In this document: positions 22,349 to 38,049 of the stretch, in pieces
How positions within the stretch are numbered: the first letter of the stretch is position 1
How the letters are laid out: every line of letters begins with the position of its first letter
Assembly: GCF_000226095.1 (NCBI RefSeq)
Contig: NC_016478.1
Coordinates: 2,346,001-2,410,000, forward strand
Length of the DNA: 64,000 bases
Direction of reading: 5' to 3'
From: Thermothelomyces thermophilus ATCC 42464
Taxonomy: Eukaryota > Ascomycota > Sordariomycetes > Sordariales > Chaetomiaceae
Program-made: the position numbers and the translations under genes
The notes under the pieces: model-generated
The model's input: only the letters and a program-made list of their open reading frames with translations
Database searches by the model: none
What the model was told of the DNA's origin: nothing

Positions 22349-23877
22349 GATAGTGGGGGAATGCCAGTTTGGCGAGACCGAAATCGAGGACTCAAATAGT
22401 GATTGAACGATCGAAGCGAGCGAATGAATCATAGATGCGGGTCCTAGCGAAGTTGTCCAAGATACGAATGAAGTAATTAGAGTGAGGCGGGAAAACGAGC
22501 TTAGCATGCTCGATCGTCACCCCACGCACGCTAAGTTTTCCAAAGTTCTACCCCGTACACATCGGGGTCACGCCTGCTCTCTCCTCTTCGCAGGCAAATA
22601 TCCGGCTAAGAAGGAAGGTCCTCGGTGCGACAGTATGCGAGATTGGTGTCCTCAAAACTCAGGTACCCAGGTAGCTACTCCGTACCAGGGAAGTGACAGT
22701 CTCGTCCGAAATTGCGAAATCTTGCCTGCTTTTTTTTGCAAGGAGAGAATGAGCCCTTCGCGCTGATTCACCCCAGATCAAGAAGGGAAGAAGCAAACGC
22801 GTCCTCAAGCAGCAAATGATTTTGCAACCAGGTGCTGCGAAATGGTGGAGTCGATGCAAGTTGAAATCAACTTCTGAGACACAACTGTTTGCTGGTTGGA
22901 CGAAGTCGACCATCTTTCTCTCCTCGGTCGTCTTGCCATGTCAAGCGGGATCCGCCTTTGCTTGCCAAGGCTGCATGCACATCAGGATTTCCACTCAGGC
23001 ACCCCACTTCTGCTGATCGTCTTACCCTTCCGCCCCGCCCCCTGCAGTGTGCAACGCAACGGTACGCTGGCGGGCGTGAACTCAACATCTGAAACCTCCA
23101 CTCTTGGGCTCTAAGTCAACGTTTTGGTCCTCAATTTTAATTCTGAGAAAATTCCAAGGACACAGTGTAGGTGAGAAACGAGGCTTTCCTCAGTCACGTC
23201 TCCCGAGAGATCCGTTCGTTATCCTCCGTACCGTTGCACGCTCTCATCTGTTGGACCAGTAGCGGTGAGAACTCGAGCGGGGCTTCCTGGCCATGTTGGT
23301 TCGTGTTGCTTGTTGGTCCTTCTTGACCATGAGATCGAAGCAATATCCGATCGTCGAAGGGAACTGCCGATGCGAAGAGCTTCGGGCCTGACCCGACTTT
23401 CTAAGGCGCGTTCTTCTCCTTCTTCAGCTCTCTCGTGTGAGGGGGAAGACGCAGGCAAGCGGCGAGGTTGAAGGCCACCTCTTCTTCCAGGTTGTTCCTC
23501 GACCATCTGCAAACGGCTCCAACAGGTCGCCCAAGCTGGGTGCTTCGTTATCCCCAACCTCATGTTATGGACTGATTACTGTATTGCATAGTACAGTACA
23601 TACACTAGTGCATTTTGAGGATTGCTCCACCAGCGTGAGCACTCATGTCAGCAACTATCAGGTATGTAATCCGTACAGTACGTACGCAGTATCCCACCGG
23701 CCCCTCATGATGCCCGGGACATGGGTCGGTGACATCCCGTTGGGTGCTGTGCCGTCCATCGTGTCCCGGCGACTCGGGCGGCGGTGGGCTCTATCGTCCT
23801 TCGAAACCACCGCGCAGACATCACAACAATGCACGAATCCGTACAAGTACGGATTAGTTGGATGGCGTTCTGTTCGA

Positions 23878-23917
<40 letters not shown>

Positions 23918-24530
23918 GCCCCCAAGATCAGATCGAGCTAGCGCAATGTGGTTGCGCCAGGCTCAGCCCAGCTCCAATCGCGCAATTGGTGCGATTGCCG
24001 CTTTGGGTCCGATTCCGTTCAAGTGTTGCAGCAGAGACAGCAGCATGGAATTGCCCATATGAGGGCAGTCTATCCAGAAGCAAACATACGTAAACATGTC
24101 TTAGAAGTCTCGCGATCCCCGGGATCAGCCATCAGAGGGTGAGACCTGTGGTCCTGTTCCTGCAAGAGATCAGGAGGAGAGGGGTTTGAGACGAACGCCG
24201 CGCCGCCTCCGCGGACCCCAACCAGAAAGAGCGGGCTTCCGCCAGCTCGCTTCGCATCGAGCACAGTAGGAGTGAGGCGCGTGGCTTCGAGAGTGGAAAT
24301 CCCCGGTGCTCCCCATCCGATCTAACTTTGCGCCGTTGGCTTGGATTGTAATTCCCAGAACTTCCATCTTTCTCGAATTATTTTCTCTATTTTCCCATTT
24401 TTGTCACTCCCATCCATCCATCCGTCCATCCACCTTCCTTCGTGGCCAGTATTCCTTGCTAGGCCAAACTGAGGCCGGAACGTGGTGGTTTGCCGACGAC
24501 GATATCCCCGATGCGCGAGCCGGCGCAACA
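22349..24530. other. Intergenic: phosphatase-relic promoter and membrane-protein promoter
   Basis: No gene is seen. It contains a TACTCCGTA 9-mer at 22676-22684 and the 37-T tract. The right end is rich in CCATC repeats (about 24411-24440). Confidence 0.5.
23880..23916. repeat. Poly(T) tract, 37 bases
   Basis: An uninterrupted run of T on the plus strand. It could be the A-tail of a retroposed sequence on the minus strand, but no element body is recognised next to it. Confidence 0.9.
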
Positions 24531-25787
24531 ATGACGGTCATCGGCCCCTTGACAACGACGTTTCGGGCCCCTTCAAGTTGCACGACAACCTCTCCACAAG
24601 TGTACCAGATCTGGTCCGCAAGCCACTCGCGTTACGTCGAGGGTCCTCTTTTCACCTCGGGCAGCTTCGACTGCTTTCCCAGTGGCTACGACCCGGCGCC
24701 GACCAACTATTACTCGCCAGGATGGTGTCCATACGGGTATACAACGGCTTGCTCGAGTCTCGCGTCTGCCCATAGGACGACGGAGACGGCCGTCATATGC
24801 TGCCCCACGTATGTTTGAAGCATCCGGATAGCACCCGTGTGATAGTTGAAAAGCGAGCTAAACGTGGCGCCGTCCTGCAGCAATTTCCGATACACCTGCC
24901 GCGCTTCTGCCCTTTCGAATGGGCACTCGATAGGGTGCACGACCGCATGGACCAACGCGATGGCCGTCCTCGGCGTAACGGTGGTCAAGAATGGCGAGGT
25001 TCGGACGACGACGGTGGTTTCCGAGACGTCCAACGCCATCACCGCGTACGGGATCCAGGTCCGGTTCAAATCCAACGATCCGACTCCGACGTCCTCCGAC
25101 GATGATCCTGTAGGTAGATGACCAACTCAGGCTGGAGGCCGCTTGACTGACTCACCTCAAAAGGCATTCTTCGCCGCCAGCCGCACTCCATCACCCGCGG
25201 CCTCGAGCTCTACTCATCTTCTCGTTCCCACCCAACCACCCTCCTCCTCCTCCTCCTTCTCCTCTTCCACCACCTCCTTTTCTTCTTCTTCCTCCTCCTC
25301 CGGCGGTGTTAGCACCTCTGCAGCAATCGGCATCGGCCTCGGATCGGCGGTAGCAGCCCTGCTACTCGCCGGCGCGATAGGCCTCTTCTTCTTCTTACGC
25401 TGGCGGAGGAAAAAGAGGTTAAAGAAAGCACCGTCTGATATACCCCCTCCGGTCCCACCCAAGGACAAATTCCCGCCATCGTCGCGCTCGCCATTCCCTT
25501 ACCGTACAGTTCCCCCACCCTACGAGCTGTCGGAGGAGGCCGCCTCACCACGGCGGCGGTCCATGTCCATCTCCAAACAGCGCCTGTCCTTCTCGCCCGC
25601 TACCGGGACGGCACCTACTACCCCGGGAGGGTTGAGAGATAGTGGAGTGCTGGCGGGCCAGGAGGCGGCCGAGCTGGAAGTGCCTGGCACCATGACGGTA
25701 CGCGATAGGGCGACGCCCGAATCGGAGAGGAGTGGGTGGACGGACAGGCACGCCCGGGTAGGAAACATGACGATGCCTTGGATTTGA
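24531..25787 (+). CDS. Single-pass membrane protein with Cys-rich ectodomain
   Basis: 376 aa from exons 24531-24808, 24881-25109 and 25164-25787. The ectodomain holds spaced cysteines (SFDCFPSGY, PGWCPYGYTTACSS, VICCPT-NFRYTC, IGCTTAW), with CCPTNFRYTC formed across intron 1. This resembles the Cys-rich head of many fungal surface proteins. A Ser-rich stalk of about 45 residues, probably O-glycosylated, follows. One transmembrane helix (IGIGLGSAVAALLLAGAIGLFFFL) comes next, then a basic stop-transfer RWRRKKRLKK and a Pro/Ser-rich tail with DIPPPVPPKDKFPP and VPPPYELSEE, which look like SH3- or WW-binding motifs. That architecture suits a cell-wall sensor or mating/adhesion receptor, but this is inference. 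The in-frame ATG at 24306 would add an odd leader, and I see no clear signal peptide from either start. Confidence 0.78.
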
Positions 25788-26951
25788 AAGGGGCTGTTGA
25801 TGAAGGACCGAGATCCGAACCCACCCTGGGCCAGATTTCGAGCTCTCTGCAGTTCACTGCGCTCCATGATCGATACGAGGATGGAGGGGTTGTCGACTTG
25901 ATGATGCGATCTCCGGGGCCGGGCCAGTGTGGCCACCGTACGAAGTAATATGAACCGCCTGCGACCGCTGCATTATCCAGGCTTTTGTAGTACGACTATC
26001 TTGGGATGGATTTGGTTGGCGTTGGCTGCAGGCTGGATTTTACCTCTCTTGTGATATCTTCTTACCTTGCACATACGCTTTGTATTTCTATTTGCGTTTA
26101 CGCTCCACTTGGTTAACGAGCCAAGGCAAATGTAGCTTGGGAAGGGGCTGCGCCAAGAGCCAGCTAACATCCTGAGAATGTGTGTATTCTTATCCTGCTT
26201 GGTAGATATCGGGCCAGGGCACTGAGGAATCTGGAGGAGCCACGGATAGTTAGTCAATTGAACAAGCTTTTGGTTTGTCGCATGCAAGAAGTTATGAAGG
26301 ATCGACCATACAAATGTATCCGTACGTGCGCCGTAAGTTCAAACGTCAAGAATTCTATTAACGAAAAATGAAGCCACAAATATGTGAGACGGATGGGAAA
26401 ACACGAATGGAAAGTCCAAAAAGGAAATGAATTTACGAGTAAAAGGCAGTTTGTAAGCAAGGCAGTCCCTGAGATGCCGTTCTCTATGCAGTCCAAGTCC
26501 ACTGATGGTTGGCAGGCGAAAAACCAGCTGGTGACGGCTGCGCCTGGCCGACAGTTACCTCTAACGCGAGGTACTCCGTTACCACAGATGTCTAGGCTTG
26601 CCTGCTCGTTGGCATCTGCCAAGCCAAAATTTCCCAGCTTGGGGGAGCCCACCCTGTAGGAAAGAGAGCTCGATTCACCATCCATCCACAAACCGGCGAG
26701 ACGCGTTCCAATTCACCGCTGCACCAAACGAAACAACCCCCCGACAAAGTAAAAGGGTGAGGCGATAGGTTTTCCATCCATTCTGACACGCGATTGCCGG
26801 GCGATACCGAGTACCAGCGCGAGATCAGAGCGGCGCATCAAACGAACCGAAACCGACCCCCCCCCCCGCCTTCCACACTAAAAGGCCGAACCCAGTGTCG
26901 CCCATCCCACAGTCTAGATCATAGAGAGCCAAGAGAGAACCGGCAGCCACA
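25788..26951. other. Intergenic spacer
   Basis: No gene is recognised. The right 150 bp, ending GGCAGCCACA before the SmF start, is the SmF promoter and leader and carries a run of 10 C (about 26860). Confidence 0.5.
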
Positions 26952-27312
26952 ATGAGCTTCGTCCCCGTCAACCCGCGACCGTTTCTTCAGGACCTGGTCA
27001 ACAAGGACGTGATCGTGCGCCTCAAGTGGGGCGAGACCGAGTACAAGGGGAGATTGGTGGTGCGTATATCCCAATTCCTACTTGACGCGGGGAAAGTCTC
27101 GCTAGGGAAGCAATGTACTGACTTCGAGCGATGTGGACTTCTAGAGCATCGACAGCTACATGAACATCCAGCTCAGCAACACTGAGGAGTTCATCGACCG
27201 CAAGTTCACCGGGGCGCTGGGCCAGGTGCTGATACGGTGCAACAACGTGCTCTACGTCAAGGCGGCAGACAATGCCGGGGAAGGGGACAAGGATACGAAG
27301 ATGGAGGGTTGA
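26952..27312 (+). CDS. SMX3: Small nuclear ribonucleoprotein SmF
   Basis: Core Sm-ring subunit of the U1, U2, U4 and U5 snRNPs, needed for snRNP assembly and splicing in the nucleus. Exons are 26952-27059 and 27145-27312, giving 91 aa. The N-terminus VNPRPFLQDLVNKDVIVRLKWG and the Sm1 motif EYKGRLVSIDSYMNIQLS (joined across the intron) are nearly identical to SmF from yeast to man. The Sm2 motif is GALGQVLIRCNNVLYVKAA. A short charged tail (GEGDKDTKMEG) extends past the fold. The intron interrupts the Sm1 motif exactly after GRLV, and the start context is good. The gene ends 381 bp before the convergent PRMT5 stop. Confidence 0.95.
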
Positions 27313-27693
27313 GGCTCTTTACGGCTCGTACGTTCTCGGGGGGAAGTTTAGCTTGGTGGAACGGATGATGAAATGTTATCAAGGCGACCGGTTGGCGCTC
27401 TTCTTGGGGAAATAAAACGCGGGGGCCGAGAGTGGAACTCGTTGACGTAGACAAGTCGATGATGGCACGATGTCAAAGGAGGGAAGGATAAAAAGAAGAC
27501 AAGGAAGACCAGGGAAGGCTGATGATACACGGGGAGACAAGAAGCGTCTGCAGAGCAGCAATCTTGCGGCACGGAGTTCACCTTGCTCCCTGCCACAGTA
27601 CTTACGAAGGAGGTTGGGCGTCCCTTTCGGAGCCATCGAGCAACCAGGGGACGCTGACAGCTCTCACAAGGCCAGCATGGAAATTCGAGAGCC

Positions 27694-30242
27694 CTACATC
27701 AAACAGGCAACCTTGCGGCTGCTGTGCAGTTCCGACTCCCCAACTTTGATCCGCGTGTTGGGCCCAACCCAGGCGTACGCCTCCACCAGCCACTCGTACC
27801 ACACTTTGGTGTCGTCCGTCTGCCGCCACATGCTGACCTCGAGTTCGGTATCTTGCGGGAAGTAGAGCGGTTTCTGAAGTAGACGTGAGCACTGATACCC
27901 CTTGAGGTTTGAGAACAGGGATGAAGGGTTTGTACCTTGAGCGGAAAGAAAATGGGGAACCACGAAATCATATCCTTGCTCTTCCGATCGATCTGATCCG
28001 GCAAGATGCTAATCTCGACAGGCTGCTTGCCCTTGCCCGTCTGCGGCGCGTACAACACGGACTCGAAAAAGCCCGCCAGTCCGTGGACGACGCCGCGCGT
28101 GGGGCACACGAAGGTCAGGTGACAGTACCGGGCGTTGTGCTCGTTGGTGCCGCTCGACCCGGCCATGCTGCCCACACCGCCCGTGGAGTACCTGGCGGCC
28201 TTTCCGTGTACTGCCGCGAACTCGTCTGCGCGGAGAACTTGGACAGGGTGGACGAACTCCCAGGCCTGTTGGAATCGCGGGTGGCCGGGGACTTTCTGGG
28301 CGACGTAGTCGAGGGCGAACAGGCGCACGACCCAGGGGGTTTCAAAGGCGTTTGGGTCGCCGACGATGCGCGAGCTAATGTCGGCGTAAAGACGAGGCGT
28401 GGAGATGGGGCTGAGATGGGCCGTGTACGAGTGGGGGATGGAGATGCCGTGGGGCCGGGCGAGGTGGTTCTGGATGCCGTCGAGGCACTCGGGAGACAGC
28501 TCGTTGTCCCCAAACGAGCCTAGCAGCTCCGTCACGAGGATGTCCACCTTGCCGATGGCGTCCTCTCTTCCCCTGAGACCCGGCCCTTCCCACCCGCGCA
28601 TATCCGTCTTGACCACGGTCACCTTGTTGTCCCAATCCATTTTGTTCTTCCTCAGGAGGTACACATAAGCGTCCTGGTTCTTCTCGAGGGCCCAGATCTG
28701 GATGGGTGTGCCGGTCTTTTCGGCAGCGCGCAAAGCACGTGTGACCAGCGGCCCACGTCCGGCGCCGGCAACGGTGACCACAAGCTCAGGGTTGGAAGGA
28801 TTCTCCGGAGTTGATGTCGACGTCGGCTTCTTGAGCTCCCTCCACTCAATCATGGCTTCGGTAATAGCTTTTTCATACTGATCGTATTTTACCGGGTCAC
28901 CTTCAAACACCTCGTACGTCGCCGACTCGAGGTTATCGGCCAGTGGTTGGAGGGGTGGCTGCAGCCAATCCTGGAAGCTTGTAAGGGCCGGCGTCTCCAT
29001 CGGAGAGAACGGCGGTTGTTGACGCTCGAGGTATTTCATGTACCCGACGTACGCGTTCATGGCTGGCATATGCGGCCGTCGGTTCTCCTTCAGCGCTTGG
29101 TTGGCCTCGGCGAGGGACGGGAACTCAGAGGCCGTCTCGTCAAGCAAGGCAGCTAGTTGCTCCGTGCTAGGGCCAACATCGCAGAGCAAGAGCCATGGGG
29201 CGTTTCTCAGCCGCATGTAGCGATTGATCAGATCCTGGTGGTGCCTGCTGAGCGACGGGTGCCCGGCGCGATTAGGCTGAAAGACCTCCTTGCTGATGGT
29301 CAGGTAATGCAGGGGCTCGGCAAACCACCTTTCCTGGAGAGTCCTCTCAGGAACGCGGCGAGGGATCCGAATGGCTGTGAACTACTGGTCAGGATTCGGG
29401 CTCTCTAACACATGATATTGGCCCAACGTACCGACAAAAAGCCTCATCGAGTAGCAGCAGACCGATCTGATGGTGTTCCAGGAATCCCAAGTACCGAAGA
29501 GGTCAACCTCCTTCTTGGCATTTGGACCTGCGCCATCCTCAATTCCAAAGATGGACGAGAGAGTCTCCGCCTTCTCCTCCAGACCAGGTTCCCGATACAT
29601 GGGCAGGTGGATGATGATGTTGGCTCGGCCGGCCACATGCAGTACCTCCCGGATCGCGCGGGCATATTGGGCAATGCCGCGGCTGCTGTCGTCTCGTCTG
29701 GGCCCAGGGACAACGATGGTTCTGGCACCGCAGAAGTTGGCATAGGCCGCCTCAAGGTTCAGCACCTGGCGCGAGATGCTCGCAATGTGCGGATCAGAAG
29801 AGCACAAGTCGATCCATGGGCTGGAGTACAGTGCTAGCGAACCAATGTAGTTGCTGGGGTACACCGAAGTGTCCTCGTCCGTCAGTGTCGGCACCACGGG
29901 TCCTGGCAGGGACGGGTTGGCCTGGTGGCCGACGGCGAGTTCCCCCTGCTGGGCCCACTGCTCTCGCTCCTTGAGGTAGTCCCTGTACAGGTTGACGACC
30001 CGCTTGAAGAAGTGGTCATTGGTGATGGGCGCAGTGACGAAGCGGAACTATGTCAGGTCAGCGTTGGTTTTGGGTCAGCTTTCTTCTAGCACTGCATTCG
30101 TGCTCACCCCGCTGTCAAGAACCTGCGCGTATTGGTCGTCTGTGAGCGCCTCCTTGCGACTCGAATCATGCTGTCCGATGTAGAACGCGGGCCGGCTTTC
30201 GAAGCTGTCCGACTCCGGATTGAGACTCGAGCCCGAGGCCAT
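27694..30242 (-). CDS. PRMT5: Protein arginine N-methyltransferase 5 (Skb1/Hsl7 family)
   Basis: Type II arginine methyltransferase making symmetric dimethylarginine on Sm proteins and histones. Exons on the minus strand are 30242-30108, 30047-29432, 29374-27936 and 27873-27694, giving 789 aa. The N-terminal half is the TIM-barrel region (SPWIDLCSSDP, GRANIIIHLPMYREP). SAM motif I is VVTVAGAGRGPLVTRAL. The double-E loop TELLGSFGDNELSPECLDG carries both catalytic glutamates. The beta-barrel domain follows (GFFESVLY, SWFPIFFPLK) and the last exon begins KPLYFPQDTELEVSMWR. All three introns are 57-62 bp with GT..AG ends, and each join restores conserved sequence. It is divergent from PRP43 and close to SmF, one of the snRNP proteins around PRMT5 action, which is probably coincidence. 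Confidence 0.95.
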
Positions 30243-33338
<3,096 letters not shown>

Positions 33339-36300
33339 GGACCACTGGGCTTAACTAGGAGCTGATAGTGGACTGTTTACGCCGGGCGTACGGGACATGG
33401 GAAAAAGACAGTATTAGGATCATACAGTGTGGTTTTGCTTACTTATTGCTTGGGCAAGGTCATGTATAAACTACCTTAGATTTGCTAGATGTTTAGCATG
33501 TAACTGGGTCTTCGTGCCGGGGCCCGTGCCGTATCAGGCCTCTCTTTCAGGAGCTCGAGCTCCCCTCTCGTGCTTTATTGACCGCTTGATCTAACGGGGT
33601 CTAGGCAGGCTGGTCTTGGGTTAGCAGGCTCTTGTAACAAGATAATTTCTCCATATGCCTTTGCAAAGTGATGTTGCACCGAACCGTAATGTTAAGGAGA
33701 TTCTAAGAGTCCGAATGGCAAGGCTCATACGGCAAGGCTGCCGGTATATGGCTTGCCGGCTCCTCTCGATCCGGGAGAAACTTGTAGAACTGGAGCCTGG
33801 GCTCATGGCTTATTTGTGACACTTGTTACGTTGCTCCGGCTGCCTCACAATACTTGTACTTCGCATGTCGCTGCCTTCGTTGCTGGCCAGTTTCCAGGGC
33901 AGGATGGGAATCGAGTGGTGGATCCTTTATCCTGCGTTGCACATATCTCCCCCATGAGAACAATTGTACATGACCCACAGGGCGGGAGGATGAGGCACAG
34001 GTCCATATTGAAGTGGTCCAGAAGCACGCAAGAGCGACGGGCTAGGCCCATGTGACATGCCAGCCCGGCCTTGCCTCAAGCCATGGGGCGAGGTCGCGTT
34101 TGTCTTGGACGCACTGGGTTCCGGCCGCTCTTTTGTCGTTTCCTCGCCGCCAGGGACTCTGATGCTCCGAGTGGCCGCCGATTCTCCGCATGCCGTCGTT
34201 GTTGTCCGGGTGGCCGGTGTGCTCCTGTTTCCCCCTGTGTGACGAGCATCTCGCGGATCCGAAGATTCCATAGGCTCACAACTAGCCGAGCGTTTATAGC
34301 CGAGGTCTAGAACCCTCCAGGCACGATGACTGGCACCGACAGACGGTATAGCCGCCAGAGGCCTAATATTATCCTTGCAGTTGACAGGTGTTGGGTGCTT
34401 CACTGGTCTCAATGCACTATCAGAATGGCTGCGAGCGTCATGACGCCTTCGGAACGGGGTTTGTTGTGCGTCGTACGTCGTCGATGGCGAGGCATCAAAG
34501 CCTGGAACATCACAAAGCCTGACGCCATCGAACCGTCGATAGAATCTCTACTCTGATTGAACCGTGATGCGGCAACGGTGACATTGACGCCGCTCGGTGA
34601 CAACCCCGTGGCCATGCGTTCCTTGGTTAGGGCATTCGCGCCTCCGGCGAACGCAATCCCAGATGCTGCATCGCCTCTGTCGCCTTTCGCCCTCTTTTCC
34701 TATCGCGTAAGAACGAGGAATTGCAAATATACGGGATGGAGTAGTTTTTCACTGCCAACCATAGCGCCACGGCGGGAGAGCGCGCGATACAACAAGACGG
34801 GGAGTCAAGGTTCCATTGAGCTGTCGACGCGATACTACCGTGGCGGCCGAGTGGTGATCTTGCAGCCGGGCCGTCCATAGGCCAAGAGGAAGGGACGGCT
34901 ATGTCCTTTGTCAGGTATTCCTGGAGGCTTCCTTTCGGTTGGTCCGGGAAGGATCGGTTGCAGCGTTCCACGACGTCTCAGCTGCACGCCTGTGAGCTCG
35001 TGGCTGTAAATGGCATAACTACCTTGATTGGTCACAGAGAGCTGTATCAATCAGGTCAGCTTCTTAATCGCACTCCGGCCTCGATAACGAAGCTGGTGAT
35101 GCACATACGATGCTTGAGAAAATAGGGTGCAATGTCTTTCTGTGTTTTGGAAGATAGCGGGGATGTTGCAAGACGTGCAGTGCCCGAGCAGACGAGTCAG
35201 GGCAAGTGTATGGGAGTACTTGATGGCAAACACCCACACCATGGAGATATCGTAGGAAGGCGAGGTCAGGTACTGTACCTTGGGTAGCTCCCTCCTGTGC
35301 CAATCCGCGGTGACCCCACTATTACCTCCTCCCCGGGCTCCTTCCTACGCATGCCACGACTGCCACCAGGCATTGGAGTGGGTGGGAAGCACCCGATCTT
35401 GGCCTGTGGTGGACCGGGCCCCACTACACTAGGGTTCCCGGCCCCACCAGGGTTGCAGCCACCCTCATCTTCCTACAGGATGGCTCTGGTCAGCGTCTTC
35501 TTCCTCCAACAATCATCCTCAATTAACCACAACCATCACCACCGTAGCAGAGATACGAAGATCATTGGTTTCCGCATCCATCCATCCACATGGCCGCATT
35601 TGCGTCCATTCGGACTGCGCAAGCCAGCCCCAAAAAGCCCAAAGTACCTCGAGTATCGCGCTGCCGATAATGATTGCGACGATGCTAAAACAGCTTGATA
35701 CACACTGTCTGATGTGCGGTTCTCCCGCCCGCGGGTAGGTTTTTGGCGAGTTGAACAAATCCGGCGTCCTTGGTTGGGTTTGTTGCACAGCGCACGGTGA
35801 CTGTTCTTGACCCGCTCACTGGCTTCACCCACTTTAACTGCGGCAGTGTTGCACTGAAAGGCGGTGCTGCCTTGGATGTAGCCGTTTCTCAGGCTCCTCG
35901 GAAACCATGCCGGAACACCCTATTCGTCACCCATCAAACAAGGTCCCTTGGTTCTGCCGCTGATTCTGGAAGAAGAACAAGACCGCACCACGAGCAGCCT
36001 ACGCGTTGGCTTCCGTACCTGTGCAGGACGTCCACGGGTAGCCGAGAACACGGGGATTCTGTCGCGTACTACTATGACCAAATCCATCAGAAGATCCACG
36101 CTCGATTCGGCTGCCGTACCCCTGAGGCTCATGGACTCAAAGCAACACGCGGTGACGGTGACAGCACCCAGCTGGTGACTCTCATTCTTGTCTTTGGCCT
36201 GACTCTGGATGCTAGGGTTAGAGGGCCAAGGCTCGTGTCAGCCCTGTATTGCAATCGAAATGAATGGAACAAACAGAAACGACCAATCTCTGAATCTCAC

Positions 36301-36867
36301 CACTACCATCATTATGAACTCAAGTGGACGGGCATGACCACCTAATGTGCTCAAAGAAGAACACCCTCCATCCCTCTATGCCGTTTCTGGCAAACGACCG
36401 GGCCCCATCCGAATCGAACTACTGCGTATGTACATACAGAATCCGTCGTCAGGCCATCCGCACCCACGACAGGCCAGATCGGATTGCGGCATGGAGCAAC
36501 ACCCCCGGCCAGGGCCCCTGTCGTTTCCGGTCTGGCCTCGACAGTCGGCGGCATGTCTCCGGAAGCTTGGCCAGAAGATCTGTGCATGTCACTACACCAT
36601 GACCTTCCAGGGCCCTGGTCGCCTTGCATATAAAGCGACAGGTCGCCATCCCCTTCGTACACGCTCGCGGGTCTTGCAAGCAGCTCGCGAGAAGGATTCT
36701 CTCACAGAAGCCATAACCAATCGGTCTCCGGCACTCCATCAGCCTTCTCTTATCTTTGCCGCTTGACTGTCAGCGGGCAGTCGACTTAAACCACAACTGT
36801 TGAGAACCCCCAAGGTTTTACAGGACTTGGGACAGGGTCAGGCTGATCTCGACACACACTTCTCACC
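33339..36867. other. Gene-poor region, 3.5 kb
   Basis: No convincing gene, RNA or intact element is seen. The longest frames are under 200 codons, without family features or biased codon use. Mixed GC with several short poly-purine or poly-pyrimidine stretches. The right end is the promoter of the small Cys-rich gene. Confidence 0.5.
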
Positions 36868-37350
36868 ATGTCGGGGAGCGGCGGATTTTACAAGTACCGG
36901 TGCAAGTACTTTTATACCTATAACTGCCCAAACTGGGTTTACTGCAACGGGCACGCGTGCGCCATGTGCTTGGTGGGTGTGCCCTTGTGCCACGATGATC
37001 TTATCCGCCTTCTGCTAACCTCTTTCTCACAACAGGCCGAGGGTCGTGATTCGACAGAATCTGAGGCGACGGCGCCCGCGACTTGGCAGCAGCAGGTGCA
37101 GCAGCACCTGCGGCGTCCGAACGTGGGCTCCGCATACACCGAGATCTGCGTGCCCCAAGCAATCCACGGTACCCTCCGGTACACGGTCATGGAGATCATC
37201 CCCACCGACGAGCCCGGCCCGGGCGCGTATTGGGTCCTACGCCAGAAGGCCATGGCAGCACAGGCGCTCCCGTATAGCACCTTCACCACCAGTGACACGC
37301 CGCGCCCTGTAATGACCTCGATTGGGGTCACCGGGCAAGTGGCCTGTTGA
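36868..37350 (+). CDS. Small Cys/Tyr-rich conserved fungal protein
   Basis: 139 aa spliced, from exons 36868-36972 and 37036-37350. It begins MSGSGGFYKYRCKYFYTYNC, then PNWVYCNGHACAMCL, so four to five cysteines lie within about 35 residues, with the C-x8-C and C-x2-C spacing of a small zinc- or disulfide-bound head. I recall similar hypothetical proteins in Sordariomycetes; no function is known to me. The second exon has a middle region (QQQVQQHLRRPNVGSAYTEICVPQAIHGTLRY) and a tail without motifs. The 63-bp intron is a multiple of three and has no in-frame stop, so the unspliced form would also be translated. No signal peptide or membrane helix is seen. Intron borders are GTGGGT..ACAG. Confidence 0.72.
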   Translation: MSGSGGFYKYRCKYFYTYNCPNWVYCNGHACAMCLVGVPLCHDDLIRLLLTSFSQQAEGRDSTESEATAPATWQQQVQQHLRRPNVGSAYTEICVPQAIHGTLRYTVMEIIPTDEPGPGAYWVLRQKAMAAQALPYSTFTTSDTPRPVMTSIGVTGQVAC

Positions 37351-38007
37351 TGACTGCCGAGTACATACCATATACCCCTTGGGGTTGGCGGCCTGGAGCT
37401 GCCCTCCACTAGCGGGCATGGCGTCATGTATTGTGCCCATCAACCGGCAGGCAGAATGAATGATGTGCGATGGCTTTATCTTTTTTTTTCTCTTCATTTT
37501 CTTTCCCTTTCCCTTGCCCCGTCATTTTGTTGGGCTGGACCGGCTCCGCAGCTGGCTCTCGCGATATTTCTCTTTGTCTCTGGCCTTTGCTGGGGTGTCT
37601 GGGACATGCTCATTTCAATTCGTTTTGGGATAACGGAAAAGTCTGGGACACGCAAGATTGATACCACAGTTTGACGACTGGTGGGGGGCAACGGTGCCTT
37701 GTTTAGGCGGGGTGGTACAGAGGTAATCTGCAGGATTGGATGGGACACCAAGGTTGGCTCGGCTGTGCTTGGTTACACGGGTGGATGGTCTCGGCGGTGC
37801 GACCTGAGTTCTGCCGGTTAGAGGCGCAGCCTCCTTGAGGGCATAATCTCGCGGGGCCAGCCAGGGTTGGCTGAGATGGGACATTGCCATTCTCAAATAA
37901 AATAGCAGCTTGTAGAGATCGCGAATCACTTCGCAGTCAGGCACAGGCCAATGACAAACATTTGTCAAGTTAGATTGCGAGCCTCGACTTCCTCCTCCTC
38001 TTCCTAC

Positions 38008-38049
38008 TGCTGCTGCTGCTGCAGCATCTTGCATACAGCAGCAGCAGCA
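38008..38049. repeat. CTG/CAG inverted repeat (hairpin)
   Basis: 14 bases of CTG phase at 38008-38021 are the exact reverse complement of 14 bases of CAG phase at 38036-38049, with a 14-nt spacer. Confidence 0.9.

Noticed and set aside
23932-24017. tRNA-like element after the 37-T run
   Set aside because: A- and B-box-like blocks and a good D-arm (GCGC..GCGC) exist, but the anticodon loop lacks U33 and the acceptor and T stems do not pair. At most it is tRNA-derived.
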